Below the pieces are notes generated by a model that was not told the origin of the DNA, made no database searches, and saw nothing but the letters and a program-made list of their open reading frames with translations. From the NCBI GenBank assembly GCA_038503035.1, contig JAVSML010024257.1:248001-312000 (forward strand): a stretch of 64,000 nucleotides of DNA, written 5' to 3'. Shown in pieces: positions 21,393 through 32,699 of the stretch (position 1 is the first letter of the stretch; each line of letters starts with the position of its first letter). This DNA comes from Crocodylus rhombifer (Eukaryota; Chordata; Crocodylia; Crocodylidae). Both the position numbers and the translations under genes were made by a program.

Positions 21393-21943
21393 TAGTTAGT
21401 TAGTTAGTAGGGTCAGAAGAGACCTGAGTAGATCATCGAGTCTGACCCCCTGCCATGGCAGGAAAGAGTACTGGGGTCAAACGTCCCCAGCAAGGTGTTC
21501 AACTAACCTCCCCTTAAAGACCCCCAGGGTAGGAACCAGCACCACTTCTCTTGGAAGTTGGTTCCAGATCCTAGCTGCCCTGACCATGAAGTAGCGCCTC
21601 CTGGTATCTAGCCTAAATCTACCCTCTGCCAACTTGTGACCATTATTCCTGGACACTCCTGGGGAGTGCTTGGGGAACAGGGAATCCACCAGTGCCTGCT
21701 GGTCCCCTCTGACTAGTTTGTAACAGGCCACTAAATCCCCCCTCAGCCTTCTCTTGTGGAGGCTGAACAGGTTCAGGTCCCGTAGCCTCTCCTCATAGGG
21801 CCTGCCCTGCTGTCCCCTGATCATGCGTGTGGCCCTCCTCTGGACCCTCTCCATGTTGTCCACATCCCTCTTGAAGTGTGGCGCCCAGAACTGGACGCAG
21901 TACTCCAGCTACAGCCTGACCAGTGTCACATAGACGGGGATAA
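21393..21943 (-). mobile_element. CR1-2: 3' part of the outer CR1 (split by CR1-3)
   Basis: Minus-strand CR1 3'UTR and ORF2 C-terminus (NMERVQRRATRMIRGQQGR, LRGDLVACYKLVRGDQQ). Its 3' end is a TTAG repeat (CTAA on the element strand), unlike the other copies. The ORF2 C-terminal frame is open for 128 codons and ends at a natural stop (21,477). The upstream part of the same copy is at 26,337-27,415. Confidence 0.85.
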
Positions 21944-22031
21944 TAGAAACAATGAGTCGGAAGGGACCTAGACAGATCATAGAGTCTGACCCCCTGCCAT
22001 GGGCAGGAAGGAGCACTGGGGGTGGCAGGGG

Positions 22032-24850
22032 TCATAAGACCCTAGCCAGGTGCATATCCAGTCTCCTCTTGAAGATTTCCAGGGAATGTGAGAGCATCAC
22101 CTCTCTGGGAAGCCTATTCCAGGCTCTGGCTACCCTTACAGTGAAGTAGTTCTTCCTAATATCCAACCTAAACCTATCTTCCCTCAGTTTATGACTCCAA
22201 GGGGGGGCCCTGGTGAACAGACTTTCCCCGAGTCCCTGCTGGTGGCCCCTGATAAAGTTGTAGGTAGCGACAAGATCCCCCCTCAGTCTCCTCTTGCGGA
22301 TACTGAAGAGATTCAGGTTCCTCAGCCTCTCCTCATAGGGCTGGCCATGGAGGCCTCCAACCATACGAGTAGCTTTCTCTGGACCATCTCCAGGTTCTCC
22401 ATGTCCTTCTTGAAGTGCGGCGCCCAGAACTGGACACAGTACTCCAGCTGCGGCCTGACCAGCGCCGCATAGATGAGGAGCAAGACCGCTCTGAACCTGT
22501 TAGTGATGCCCCTGTTGATGTATGACAGGGTGTGGTTGGCTCTGCCTATTGCTTCGTCGCATTGGCGACTCATATTCATCCTGGAGTCAATCCTGACTCC
22601 AAGATCCCTCTCTGCCTCTGTGCTGCCGAGAGGGGGAGCCCCTAACCTATAACCACAATCCTGGTTCCTTCTCCCCAAGTGCAGCTCCCTTGTCCTTGTT
22701 GAACCGCATCCTGTTCAGATCCGCCCACTTCTCTAATCTATCCAGGTCTGCCTGGATGTGGTCCCTGCCTGCCGGTGTATTCACTTTACCCCACACCTTC
22801 GTGTCATCAGTGAACTTGAACAGGGTGCTCTGCACACCCTCGTCCAGGTTGCTAACGAAGATGTTGAACAGCACCGGCCCAAGGACCGAGCCCTGGGGGA
22901 CTCCACTGCCCACACCCTCCCACGTCGACATCGACCCATCCACCACCACCATCTGGGTGCACCTATGGAGCCAGTTTGCCCCCCATGTGACTGTGCATTC
23001 ATCAGTGCCGCAGTTCCTCATCTTGCTCACCAGAATTGGGTGGGACACTGCGTCGAAGGCCTTCTGGAAGTCCAAGAAGATGACATTGACTTCCTCCTTC
23101 CCATCTAAGATCTTTGTTACCTAGTCATAGAAAGAGACCGGGTTAGTCAGGCAGGATTGGCCTTGCACGAACCCATGCTGGTTACCCCTCAACCTCACTT
23201 CCCCTTCAGGGCTCTCACAAATGTGGCCCTTGATAATTTTTTCAAAGACCTTCCCCAGTATAGAAGTGAGGCTGACTGGCTTGTAATTGCCAGGCTCTTC
23301 CTTCCTCCTCTTCTTGAAAACAGAGACCACTTTGGCCCTTTTCCAGTCCTCAGGGACTTGGCCCGAGTACCAGGAGTCCTCAAACAGCCATGCCAATGGC
23401 TCCGCAATGACACCAGTCAATTCCTTCAGCACCTGCAGATGAAGGTCATCTGGGCCTGCTGACTTGGACACATCTAAGCCCTCCAGGTAATCCTTAACTA
23501 GGTCTGAACTAGGTCACTCAGGGGACTCACATCCTTCCTGGGCCTCTCTACGCTGTCACCCGAGAGCACCCCATTGTCAGCAGACAGGAACACGTAGACA
23601 AAGAACTTGTTGAAGAGTTCTGCCTTCTCTCGCACGTCCGTCACCAACTGCCCTGCCCTGCCCTGCCTCGTAGGGGTCCAATATTACCCTGAGACTTCTT
23701 CTTGCTACCTATATACTTGAAAAAGGACTTTTTGTTATCCTTAATCCCAGAAGCTAATCTAAGCTCCAGTGCTGCTTTAGCCTTCCTTACCAAATCCCTA
23801 CAAGCTCGGGTCAGGGAGGTACTCCTCCTTTGTTCCTGCCCCCTGCTTCCACTGCCAGTATGGTTTTTTCTTTGCCCTCAGGCCAGACTGGATATCTGCG
23901 CTCAGCCATGAAGGTTTCTTGGACCATTTTTCCACCTTCCTGCGCAGAGGAATTGTGTCCTGCTGTGCCCCAAGGATAGCCTCCTTGAGGAAGGACCACC
24001 TTTCCTGGACTCCCATACTAGCTAACCCCTGGGCTCCAAGTACCTCCCTGACTACTGCCCTGAGCACATCGAAGTTGGCTTTCCTAAAGTCAAGCATTTG
24101 CGCTGTGCTAGTTACCCTCCCCACCTTTCTCTGAATAGCAAACTGGATCATTTCATGATCACTGTCCCCTAGCCTTCCTTGTACTAGCACCTCCCCCACC
24201 AGGTAATCCCCAGAGGCTAACACCAGATCCAGTATGGCGTTTTCCCTAGTGGGGACGAGTACCTCCTGCACGAGGTATAGGACCTGTACGCATGTCAGGA
24301 ACCTTTGTGAGTGGCTAGACCTGGCCAACTGCTCCTCCCAGTTGATGTCGGGGTAATTCATATCACCCATGACCACAACACCCTTTGCACGCACGGCCTC
24401 CTCCAGCTGCCTGAAGAATTCCAGATCCAGCTCTTCCTCCTGATGTGGTGACCTGTAGTAAACCCCTACCACCAGATCCCTCTCCCCCTACCCTCCTTGA
24501 AGTTTGACCCACAGGGTCTCAGTTAAGCCTTCCTCTGGTCCCATTTGGAAAGTAGAAGTGGTATACTGTTCCCTAACATAGAGCGCAACCCCCCCCCACC
24601 TTTTTTCCTCTTCCTATCTCTTCTAAACAACCTATAGCCCTCTATGTCTGCTGCCCAGTCAAAAGTTTCATCCCACCATGTCTCCACTAGGCCAACCAGG
24701 TTGATTTTACTACTTGCAAGCTCCTCCTGCTTGTTTCCCATGCTTTTTGCACTAGTGAAGGGACACCTTAATCCCCACAAGAGAGCCCTGGGCACCCATC
24801 CTTCCTGAGAGACAACTGGTCCCTTGGTATATACCTGAACTCTTATCTGA
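22032..24850 (-). pseudogene. CR1-3 ORF2 (endonuclease and reverse transcriptase)
   Basis: In order on the minus strand: endonuclease N-terminus with ARSMGNKQEEL, VGLVETWWDE (catalytic Glu) and DIEGYRLFRRD (24,795-24,523); then VGVYYRSPHQEEEL, VVVMGDMNYPDI and GDSDHEMIQF (24,472-23,798). The RT is at 23,471-23,121 (SAGPDDLHLQVLKELTG, VPEDWKRAKVVSVFKK) and 23,075-22,647 ([36 protein letters not shown]). The C-terminal domain ends at the stop at 22,032. FTDD replaces the usual FADD/YADD; both catalytic Asp remain. At least four frame changes separate the blocks. Confidence 0.88.
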
Positions 24851-24910
24851 GCAGGTCCTACACCTGGTTGAGTTTTCTCTTGCTCCTGTGGACCCCATCC
24901 CCCAATGAAC

Positions 24911-25822
24911 TTAGTTTAAAGCCCGCTGGAGGAGGTCAACTAGCCTGTAGGAAAACAAATTCTTACCTTTGGGGGAGAAACGGAGACCATCATCCCCCAG
25001 GACGCCCTCTGCTCTGAAGTGTGAGCTGTGGTCCAGGAAGCCAAATCTGGCATGACAACACCAACTCCGGAGGCGCCAGTTCACCTTACGGATGCAGGCG
25101 CTCTGCCACTGACAGCCTCTGCTAACTAGGAGGAGGGACGAAAAGACCACCTGGGCCCCCAACTCTCTAAGCTTGGCCCCCAGAACCACGTAGTCATCCA
25201 TGATCTGGTCCTGACTACTCCAGGCCGCATCATTGGTTGCCACGTGGATGAGGACCATAGGATAGTAGTCGGAAGGCCGGATGAGGTCAGTGATCTTCCT
25301 TGTGACATCCCCAATCTTGGCTTCTGGGAGACAGTACACTTCTCTCACATTGGGGTCCATGCGGCGGATGGGTCCCTCCGTTCCTCTGAGGAGGGAGTCC
25401 CCTATGACAATGACCTGACTTCTCTTCCTCTGGGTCACTGGATGATGCTCAGTTGGTACGGATGCCGGCTTGCTGGATGAAAGTGTGGCTTCCTCCCTTT
25501 GTCCTTCCTCATGCCCAGTCTCCTCCAGTGCTGCCAGGGCTGCATACTTGTTCCCAGTTGTACTGGGGTGACAGTTGATGCAGCTACGTGCTGCCTCCGA
25601 CGCCGCCTGGCCCTGGAGGTGACCATCCTCCATTCGCATCCTGCAGACTCCTGGGTGGTGACAGCCTGAGGGGATGAACTCTGCAGAGAGAGAAAGTACC
25701 CATCAATCCACGGCCCTGATCCCCCCCAGCCTGCTCACCTCTGCCTGGAACTCTCTCACCTGCCCCTCCAGTGCCGCAATCCTGGCACAGGTGGGACAGG
25801 TAAGAGAAGCCCCCGCCTCCAT
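24911..25822 (-). pseudogene. CR1-3 ORF1 with SGNH/GDSL-like domain
   Basis: The likely start is the ATG at 25,822-25,820 (MEAGASLTCPTC). The N-terminus has a CxxC pair followed by a short coiled coil (RIAALEGQVREFQAEVSRL). A frameshift in a C-run near 25,720 interrupts it. A basic linker (TSRARRRRRQ) and then an SGNH hydrolase-like domain follow: VIVIGDSLLRG with the GDS serine, HVATND where the family has GTND, and a terminal DGLRFSPKG where the catalytic His is normally found (DGxHLS). CR1 ORF1 proteins are thought to bind RNA and act as esterase-like or chaperone factors. The His-to-Arg and Gly-to-Ala changes suggest decay. Confidence 0.8.
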
Positions 25823-26336
25823 GTCCCCCCCTGGCCCCAGGGACCAAGCCAGGCAGCCCCCATAGGCAGGTGGCCCCACCTGCGTGGAAGCCTCACCGGT
25901 TCCCGGGCCAGGAGGCAGCCATGGGGCAGGAGCCCTGGCTCCACTCCTTGTGACAGCTCCCATCCTCTCACCCCCATGCACTTACCTGGAGATGACTGCT
26001 GCTGCTGCTGCTGCTGTTGGCTCTTCCGCTGCCTGCGGCCTCTCACATGCCTCCCTGCGTGAACCCCGGCACAAACTCTGGCATGCCCTTAAAGAGTGCG
26101 CCTGTTTGCGCTTGCTGTTCGCGTGGCTCCTAACCGGTGCGGCTAAATAGGGTCAGGCAGGGAACGAGTCCCCTGCCTGATCGCCAGCACCTGGCCTCAC
26201 TCACTCCCTTCCGCCTGCTTACCTCCTCGTTGCCACAGCTGTCCCTCAGCTGTGGATCGCTGCTGCTCCTGCTGCTGCTGCCACCGCCTCCTCAAGGGTC
26301 GGGGGATACTGGGGACACATGCGCTCCCTCCGGCGT
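25823..26336 (-). promoter_or_regulatory. CR1-3 5'UTR / internal promoter region
   Basis: The GC-rich sequence upstream of ORF1 contains two CAG/CTG runs (25,998-26,018 and about 26,261-26,280) and no open ORF1 frame. By its position it should hold the internal promoter of the element; I see no specific motif that proves it. Confidence 0.5.
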
Positions 26337-27415
26337 CCTCCTTGGACCTGCTTGAGATGCATCTGTGGATGACACATGACAAAGTGCGGTTGGCCTTCCT
26401 GACTGCATCCCCACACTGCTGGCCCATGTTCATCTTGGCATCAGCCTGTCGGTATGATGCTGGTTCTTCCTCCCCAAGTGCATCACCTTGTACTTGTCGG
26501 TGTTGAATCCTATCCTATTCTCATCCACCCACCCCTGTAACCTGTCTAGGTCTGATTGTAGCCTATTCCTTCCTTCTAGCATGCCCACATCCCCCCACAT
26601 TTCAGCAAATTTGAACAGGGTGCTTTTTACCCCCGGTCCAAGTCACTGATGAAGATGTTCAACAGTGTGGGCCCGAGGACCGAGCCGTGCAGAACCCCAC
26701 TCCCCACATCCCTCCAGGTCGAAAATGACCCATCCACCACCACTCTCTGGGTGCGGCCCTCCAGCCAGGTGGTGACCCATTTGACTCTGTACGTGTCAAC
26801 ATCACAGTCCCCCAATTTCTTAATGAGAACATGGTGAGACACAGTGTCGAAAGCCTTCCGAAAGTCTAGAAAGACTATGTCCACTGCTACCCCTGCATCT
26901 AAGGATTTGGTGACCTAGTCATAGAACGACACCAGGTTGATCTGACAGGACCTGCCTCTAATGAATCCGTGTTGGTTGCCTCTAATCATAATCTCCCCTG
27001 CTGGCCCCTCATAGACATGTGCCAGAATAATTCTCTCAAAAAGCTTACCCAGGATCAAGGTAAGACTAACTGGCCTATAGTTTCCTGGGTTGTCCTTCCT
27101 CCCCTTTTTGAAGATGGGAACCACATTGGCCCTCTTCCAGTCCTCTGGCACCACACTAGAGCACCATGAGTGCACATAAAGCACTGACCTCAGCTAATGA
27201 CCTCAGCTAATTCCCTCAGTACTCTCAGGTGGAGATCATCCGTAGCAGCTGACTTGAATACATCCAGTCCCTCCAGAAGTTCCCTAACTAGTTCTCACTA
27301 ACCCTTGGCCTAGATGCATCTCCCCTGGGGTCTAAGGGGAGGGCGGGTGGCTGTTCCGGTCCCTGCTCAGAAAAATGGAGGCAAAGAAATCGTTAAATAG
27401 GTTAGCTTTGTCTCC
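26337..27415 (-). mobile_element. CR1-2: 5' part of the outer CR1
   Basis: Minus-strand RT blocks: VPEDWKRANVVPIFKKG, NYRPVSLTLILGKLFER and NQHGFIRGRSC (27,184-26,915); [17 protein letters not shown] and [15 protein letters not shown], then [17 protein letters not shown] (26,884-26,627). It continues into the C-terminal domain (ANRTLSCVIHRCISSRSK), where CR1-3 interrupts it. VPQGS is mutated to VLHGS. The palm FADD is lost through a frame break. The upstream limit (about 27,415) adjoins C-rich hAT-like DNA. Confidence 0.82.
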
Positions 27416-27723
27416 CAGCCCAAAGACCTGTGCCCCTACCCAAGGCCTCTGCCCCCTCGCCCTGTTCATGACCCTTGCCTCCCACCCAAAGCCCTTGCCC
27501 CCAGCCCTGATGCCCCTTGCCCCCCAGCCAAAGACTCTGTCCCCCAGCTTGGGGTCTGTGGCTGTCAGCAGCTACCGGGCTCCATGACTATCAGCAGCTA
27601 CCCAGACCCAGGGCTGGCAGCAGCCAGGACACTGCAAACGGCTGCTGCCTCTTTGTCCTCAATAAGTGCTGAGGAAAATGGCCTCACATGCTCAGCATGT
27701 GTGCCAGGGGTTGCTGACCCCTG
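27416..27723. mobile_element. hAT-like element, right end only
   Basis: The right terminus GGGTTGCTGACCCCTG (complement CAGGGGTCAGCAACCC) is a classic hAT end. The interior is a run of C-rich AAAGCCCCTGCCCCC-like units. No left terminus is visible, so the left limit is arbitrary. Confidence 0.5.
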
Positions 27724-28659
27724 ATCTAGATCATCTCAGACAAGGCTTTGTCTAGCCAGGTCTTAAAAACCTCCAAGGATGGAGAGTCCACAACCTCTCT
27801 CAGCAACCTGTTCCAGTGTTTTACTAGGAGAATGTGAAAATTCTTCCTTATATCTAATGTAAACTTCCCTTGCTGCAACTTGAGACCGTTGCTCCTTGTT
27901 CTGTTATCTCCCACCACTGAGAAAAAGTCTAGCTCCATCCTCTTTGAAATTACCCTCCAGGTAGTTGAAGGTTAAATCTCATCTCAGTCTTTTCTTCTCT
28001 GGACTAAATAAACCCAGTTCCATCAGCCTCTCCTCAGAAGTCATGTCCCCCATCCAGCCCCCTTCACTATTTTCATTGCTCTCCACTGTATTCTGTCCAA
28101 TTTGTCCACGTCCTTTCTATAGTGCAGAGCCCAAAACTGAACACAGTACTCCAGATGTGGCCTCATCAGTGTTGAACAGAGGGGAATAATCACTTCCCCT
28201 CTAATGGCCCCACTCCTACCAATGGAGCACAGTATGTTGTTAGCCTTCTTGGCAACAAGCACACTGTTGTCTCATATGCAGCTTATTGTCCCCCAGGTCC
28301 TTTTCTGCAGAGCTGCCGCCCAGTCAGTCAGCCCCCAGCCTGTACCAATACATGGGATTGTTCCAGGGATTTGCACTTGTCTTTATAGAACCTCATGAGA
28401 TTTCTTTTGGTACTATCCTCCAATTAGTCTAGGTCTCACTGAACCCTAGCCCTATCCTCCAGCATATATACTACTCCCCACAGCTTGGTGTCATCTGCAA
28501 ACTTGCTGAAGGTGTACTCTATTCCATTTTCCAGGTCATTGATAAAGATATTGAACAAAACCAGCCCCAGGACTGACCCCTGGGGCACACTACTTGATAC
28601 TGGATGCCAACTAGGCATTGAGCCATTGATTGCTACCTTCTGAGCCCTACCCTTTGCTG
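27724..28659 (-). mobile_element. CR1-5: truncated CR1 with decayed RT
   Basis: Minus-strand blocks: [17 protein letters not shown] and FADDTKLWG (28,618-28,436); NNILCSIGRSG and HLEYCVQFWALHYRKDV (28,262-28,041); GLKLQQGKFTLDIRKNF (27,938-27,726). It covers the palm to C-terminal domain. The 3'UTR is missing, replaced by the hAT end. Stops and frameshifts occur between blocks. This subfamily differs from CR1-1 and CR1-3 and looks older. Confidence 0.82.
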
Positions 28660-29577
28660 ACAGAGTGGGCTATAGCCAGCAAAAAGGTAGCATTTCTGGG
28701 ATGCCTTTGTTTGCACATCATCTGAAGCTACATATTTTTTGTTTGGTGCGGCTGTTTCAGCTGTGTGTAAGCTGGAGCAGTCCCCTAGCTTCAAGCAAAT
28801 TTAACTCAGTGCTGGTGGACCACCCCTGTGCAGAGCTCTGTCAAAAGTTGGGGGTGCCATGGTGGTATCAGTTCCTTTTGCATACATGCTCCTTTTATTG
28901 CAGGCTGTAAATTTATCTTTATTCCCTGAATTTAGCCCCCATCTTTCAGAAACTAACAGTCCTGTGCACAAATGTTGTGCATTTCTTTGAATGAACTCCA
29001 TTAGGTCTCCATGCCAAAGTGGCTAGCTCTATTTTAAGAAACACAAGCGGAAGTTATTTACCTGATGTCAGTCACCCAGGGAGTCTGTGCAGGAAAACAT
29101 ACTTGCCTGGGCCCTAGATTACTTCTTTCACAAGACATGGGAGGAAGCAGGGGGAGGAAGGAAGGGGGGAATCAGTCTGTTCTCCACTCATTTTGGTTTT
29201 ATAACAATGTCATTTTAATAAGTGGCTTGAAGTTAGTCCATGTGTCTGTTGTCCACGATTCTGAGAACAGTCAAGCTTTTAACCCCAATGTATCTTGGAC
29301 CCAGACTCAATGCAATTTATCCCTTTCATCTGATTTTTTCATCTGAACTTCTCATGAAAAGAGTTAGAGCCCATCAGAGATGAAAGAAGGCTCTTTTGCA
29401 CAGCATCCCTAGGGGAGGAAAGTTGGAGTGAGGCATCCAACCCCTTCAGCTACAAGTCACCAATTCTAGGGAAGTTCAGAATAATCCACTCAATCCATAG
29501 GTCCTTCTCTCTCCTTTGCTGACTGATCTGTGGAGACCCAAGGAGGGTCTCTGCATGGCTGGTGGAGGGCAACATGG
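28660..29577. other. Unique DNA, no gene seen
   Basis: No family resemblance in any frame and no clear repeat. Confidence 0.4.
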
Positions 29578-30531
29578 CTCTATGGCAGGGGTGGGCAAAA
29601 TATGGCCTGCAGGTTGGATCTGGTCTGCAAGGCCATTCTATCTGGCCTGCAGGGCCACTAAAACATTTAGAAAATTAATATTTATCTGTCCTTGGTTCCT
29701 GTCAAAAATGACAGGAACCAAGGGCTCGCACCAGGCAGTATTTGCCACCGCCACCTGTGGGCTGCCCAGCATGCAAGCTCTGGGCGGGCAGCAGCAGCCA
29801 ACACTACCTGGTGCAGCAAGTGGGGGAGCCGCAGCTGCTGCCACTGACAAGCAAGCTCAGAGCCGGTGTGAAGCCTGAGCTAGCAGCGGGGCTGGGTTAT
29901 GAGCTGGTGCTGAGCACAGGGAAAAGTGGCCCCTCGCTTGCCCCATGGCCAGCGCCTATGCTGGAGCCACTCACGGCCTGCATGGGGCTTCCTGTGCCTG
30001 CTCCAGACAGCTCTGCGTGGACTGTGAGCACCTGCAGCATGGAGCAGTGACCATGGGGCGGGTAAGGGGCTGCTTTTTCCCATGCTCAGCACCAGCTTCT
30101 TCCCTGCCGGCGAGCAGGGGGTTGGGGCTGTGCACTGCCCTCTGTCTGTACCATGGGGCTGGGGGCACTGGGAGTGAGCAGGTGCAGGAGCCAGCGGGAG
30201 CACAGGGCCCACACCAGTGTTCCAGGGTCAATGCCGACAGGAGACAGAGCAGGGTGTGAGGAGCGTGGGGTCCCAGTTGGCAGGGGCTTTATGGAGCCAG
30301 GCCAGTTCCCCACTCTCTCTGCTGGTGCAGCCCAGCCTGGCTTCACAGACCCTTGCCAGCCTGCATCCTGCTGTGGGCCCCACCAGTGCTGGCCCTGGGA
30401 CATTGGTCCCAAGATAACCAGGGGGCGGGGCACCTGTCAAGGGGCGGGGCTACCCATGCGGCCCTCGACAGCCTACCAAAACTGGGTAAGCGGCCCTCCA
30501 CTGGAAATAATTGCCTATCCTTGCTCTATGG
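29578..30531. mobile_element. hAT nonautonomous element with perfect 8-bp target duplication
   Basis: The element spans 29,586-30,523 and is flanked by CTCTATGG at 29,578-29,585 and 30,524-30,531. Left end CAGGGGTGGGCAA; complement of the right end CAAGGATAGGCAA (three transitions in 13 bases). The 938-bp interior is very GC-rich and full of shadow open frames, with no hAT transposase motif. Superfamily follows from the ends and the 8-bp duplication. Confidence 0.88.
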
Positions 30532-30785
30532 TCTTGGACAACACAGTGGAGCGTGAGCTACTTTGTGTTTCTCTGAAGTGGCCTATCTTCAGTACTATTC
30601 TGAGAATAGGGGCTGTAGTTTCTCTCAGGATGTAAGCAGTATACAGCTCAGCAAATTCAAAAAAAGGAAAAAACAAACAAACAGAGCACCGCACAGTGTA
30701 AAAGTCACAATTTAAAAAAAACCTTTCTGTTTTGATATTAGTAACACGTGGAAGAAAATTTTATTTGATTCCTAAAAATATATTG

Positions 30786-31109
30786 GTATATAGCTAGGGT
30801 CAGCAATCTACTGGCCTGTGGAGTGAGTTTATGCAGCTCACAAAGCCAATTATTGATGATGATCTGGCCCACAGAGTGATTTTATTCAGCCTGCAAAGCC
30901 CAGATATTGGTGGTGATTTGACAGTAGGGTCTTCTGTGGCAATTCAGCAGCACGAGGCTTCAGTAGCAACAGCTAGAGGGGTTTGTGCACATGGTGACAA
31001 ACTGGTGGTGAAAAAAACAGTGAACGGGTTGAAAAATCTGGCTTGCCATGGCTCAAGTGCCACTAATTTGGTCTGCCACTTCTAAAGGTTGCCAACCCGT
31101 GGCATATAG
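30786..31109. mobile_element. hAT MITE (308 bp) with 8-bp target duplication
   Basis: The element is 30,794-31,101. Left end CTAGGGTCAGCAATC; complement of the right end CACGGGTTGGCAACC. Flanks GTATATAG and GCATATAG match at seven of eight. Noncoding. Confidence 0.8.
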
Positions 31110-32699
31110 CATAGAACTTGACAAGTCTTGTGAAAAGGGAGTGGGGGAAAGGGGAAGTGGGACTAAAAGAATAGCTAGATCAGAAGTACATGTTCCAGTT
31201 CAGAGTTTGAGATCTTAATTTCCCCACTGATAAATCTGGGACAGCTGATATCAGAAGAGTTCAGAGTATTCGAGCAATGCAGGTGAGGCCATATTTAATG
31301 TACTTGGCAACTTAGGCAACTAATTAGCGCTACCACACAAGACTAGAAGAAAGTGTCAGCATCACAAACGTTCAACTTCAATAAATAAATCTTAAAAATT
31401 GTCACACCATTGGACATAACTAGAATTGCAGTTTTTACAACTACGGTCCATAAAAACTAGTATCTTTAACACAGGAGCAATTCTGAAAATTGAAAAACAT
31501 ATAGTATTATCTGCTTTGATGTCCATTCTCTGGTCATAATGAGTCATTCCAGATGGTGCTGCTCTACAGTGCAATTAATACATTTCTCACTGGCACCAAT
31601 TCTGAGATTACAGGATTTTGCCTCAGACTTGAAGCATGTATTAATCAGCTGTGCTGCACTGTCTGTTATACCTTATTTTTTAATTAACAAATTCAGTGTG
31701 GGGAAATAGTACCTACAGGCACTGGTAATGCAATGTGCAGCACAGCTTGCAAAAATAAGTCTACACTTTTTTTTTTTAATTTGAGAGTTAATGCTTACAG
31801 ATGCAAGACCCTGATCTAAACGTACTAAAAGCACGTTTATCTTTGCATATGTGAGTACTTCCAATGGCTCCAATATAGGTATATATACCTGAATAAAAGT
31901 AAGGACTGACTGTGGGATGGGGCCCCAAGAGTTTAGAACTTCCCATTCCCACTGAAACCATAACAAAACTCCCATCAGCTTCTAGAGAGAAGGATCAATC
32001 TCTATAATACTTGTGAGATATACTAGTTATTATACTTGCAATATGAAATACACAAGGGAAGATGAGTGCAGAAAAGGAACTAAATTATAATGAAAGACAG
32101 ACCAAACTTTAAAAAAAACCCTCCTACGGTAATGTTTGATCAACCCATCTCTTACCTTCAATATTAGTTTCAGGGCCTTAATACACCCTCTAGTGGGGAA
32201 AGAATCCATATGAAAGAATCAGGAGGATAAAACTCACCAGGGTTCTTTTCCAGCTAAACTCCCCCAAAACCCACCCCCCTGATTACTCCATGGGGCAGGG
32301 TTTGGAAGGGGAGGGACCTGGAACCCATGGCTCCATTGACCTCTGAGTGAATGTAAGTAAGAACTGTATCTGCACAGACTCTGTTGCAGCTGTGCTGCTA
32401 AAGAACCGACAATTAAGCTAGTGTCCAAGAAACCCCTGACAGAAGTGCCCGTAGCACCACTGAAAAATGAACATGGCCTCAGACCATAGTCATTCTTCTG
32501 CAGATTCCCACATGCCTGCTGAAGGTAAGATGACAGTGCCTCTTAGCCCATCAAGTCCAGCCCAATCTGGACAAATCCAGGAAGTTGCATAGAGAACCCA
32601 ACATGGGGAAAGGGGAAATAGTGTCACAATGAGGCCAATCCTCCCTTCTTTCCTTGTGGATCAAAAAAGGCTTCCTCTTATTTGAGAAGAAATCATGGC
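31110..32699. other. AT-rich unique DNA, no gene seen
   Basis: No coding or repeat feature supported. Confidence 0.4.

Larger units (their letters stand above)
21944..26336 (-). mobile_element. CR1-3: near full-length CR1 LINE (4.4 kb)
   Basis: The copy contains, in minus-strand order, a GC-rich 5'UTR, ORF1 (SGNH-type), ORF2 (endonuclease plus RT) and a 3'UTR. The length of 4.39 kb is close to that of full CR1 elements. The 5' junction is exact: host CR1 sequence TCCAAGGAGG ends at 26,337 and the host resumes with ATCCCCGTCTATG at 21,943, reconstituting a continuous host CR1 RT frame (SRSK-EVIPVYVTLV). Both ORFs are broken by frameshifts and stops, so it is not active. Confidence 0.88.

Noticed and set aside
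30153..30635. 160-codon open frame
   Set aside because: It crosses the border of a hAT element and shows no domain.
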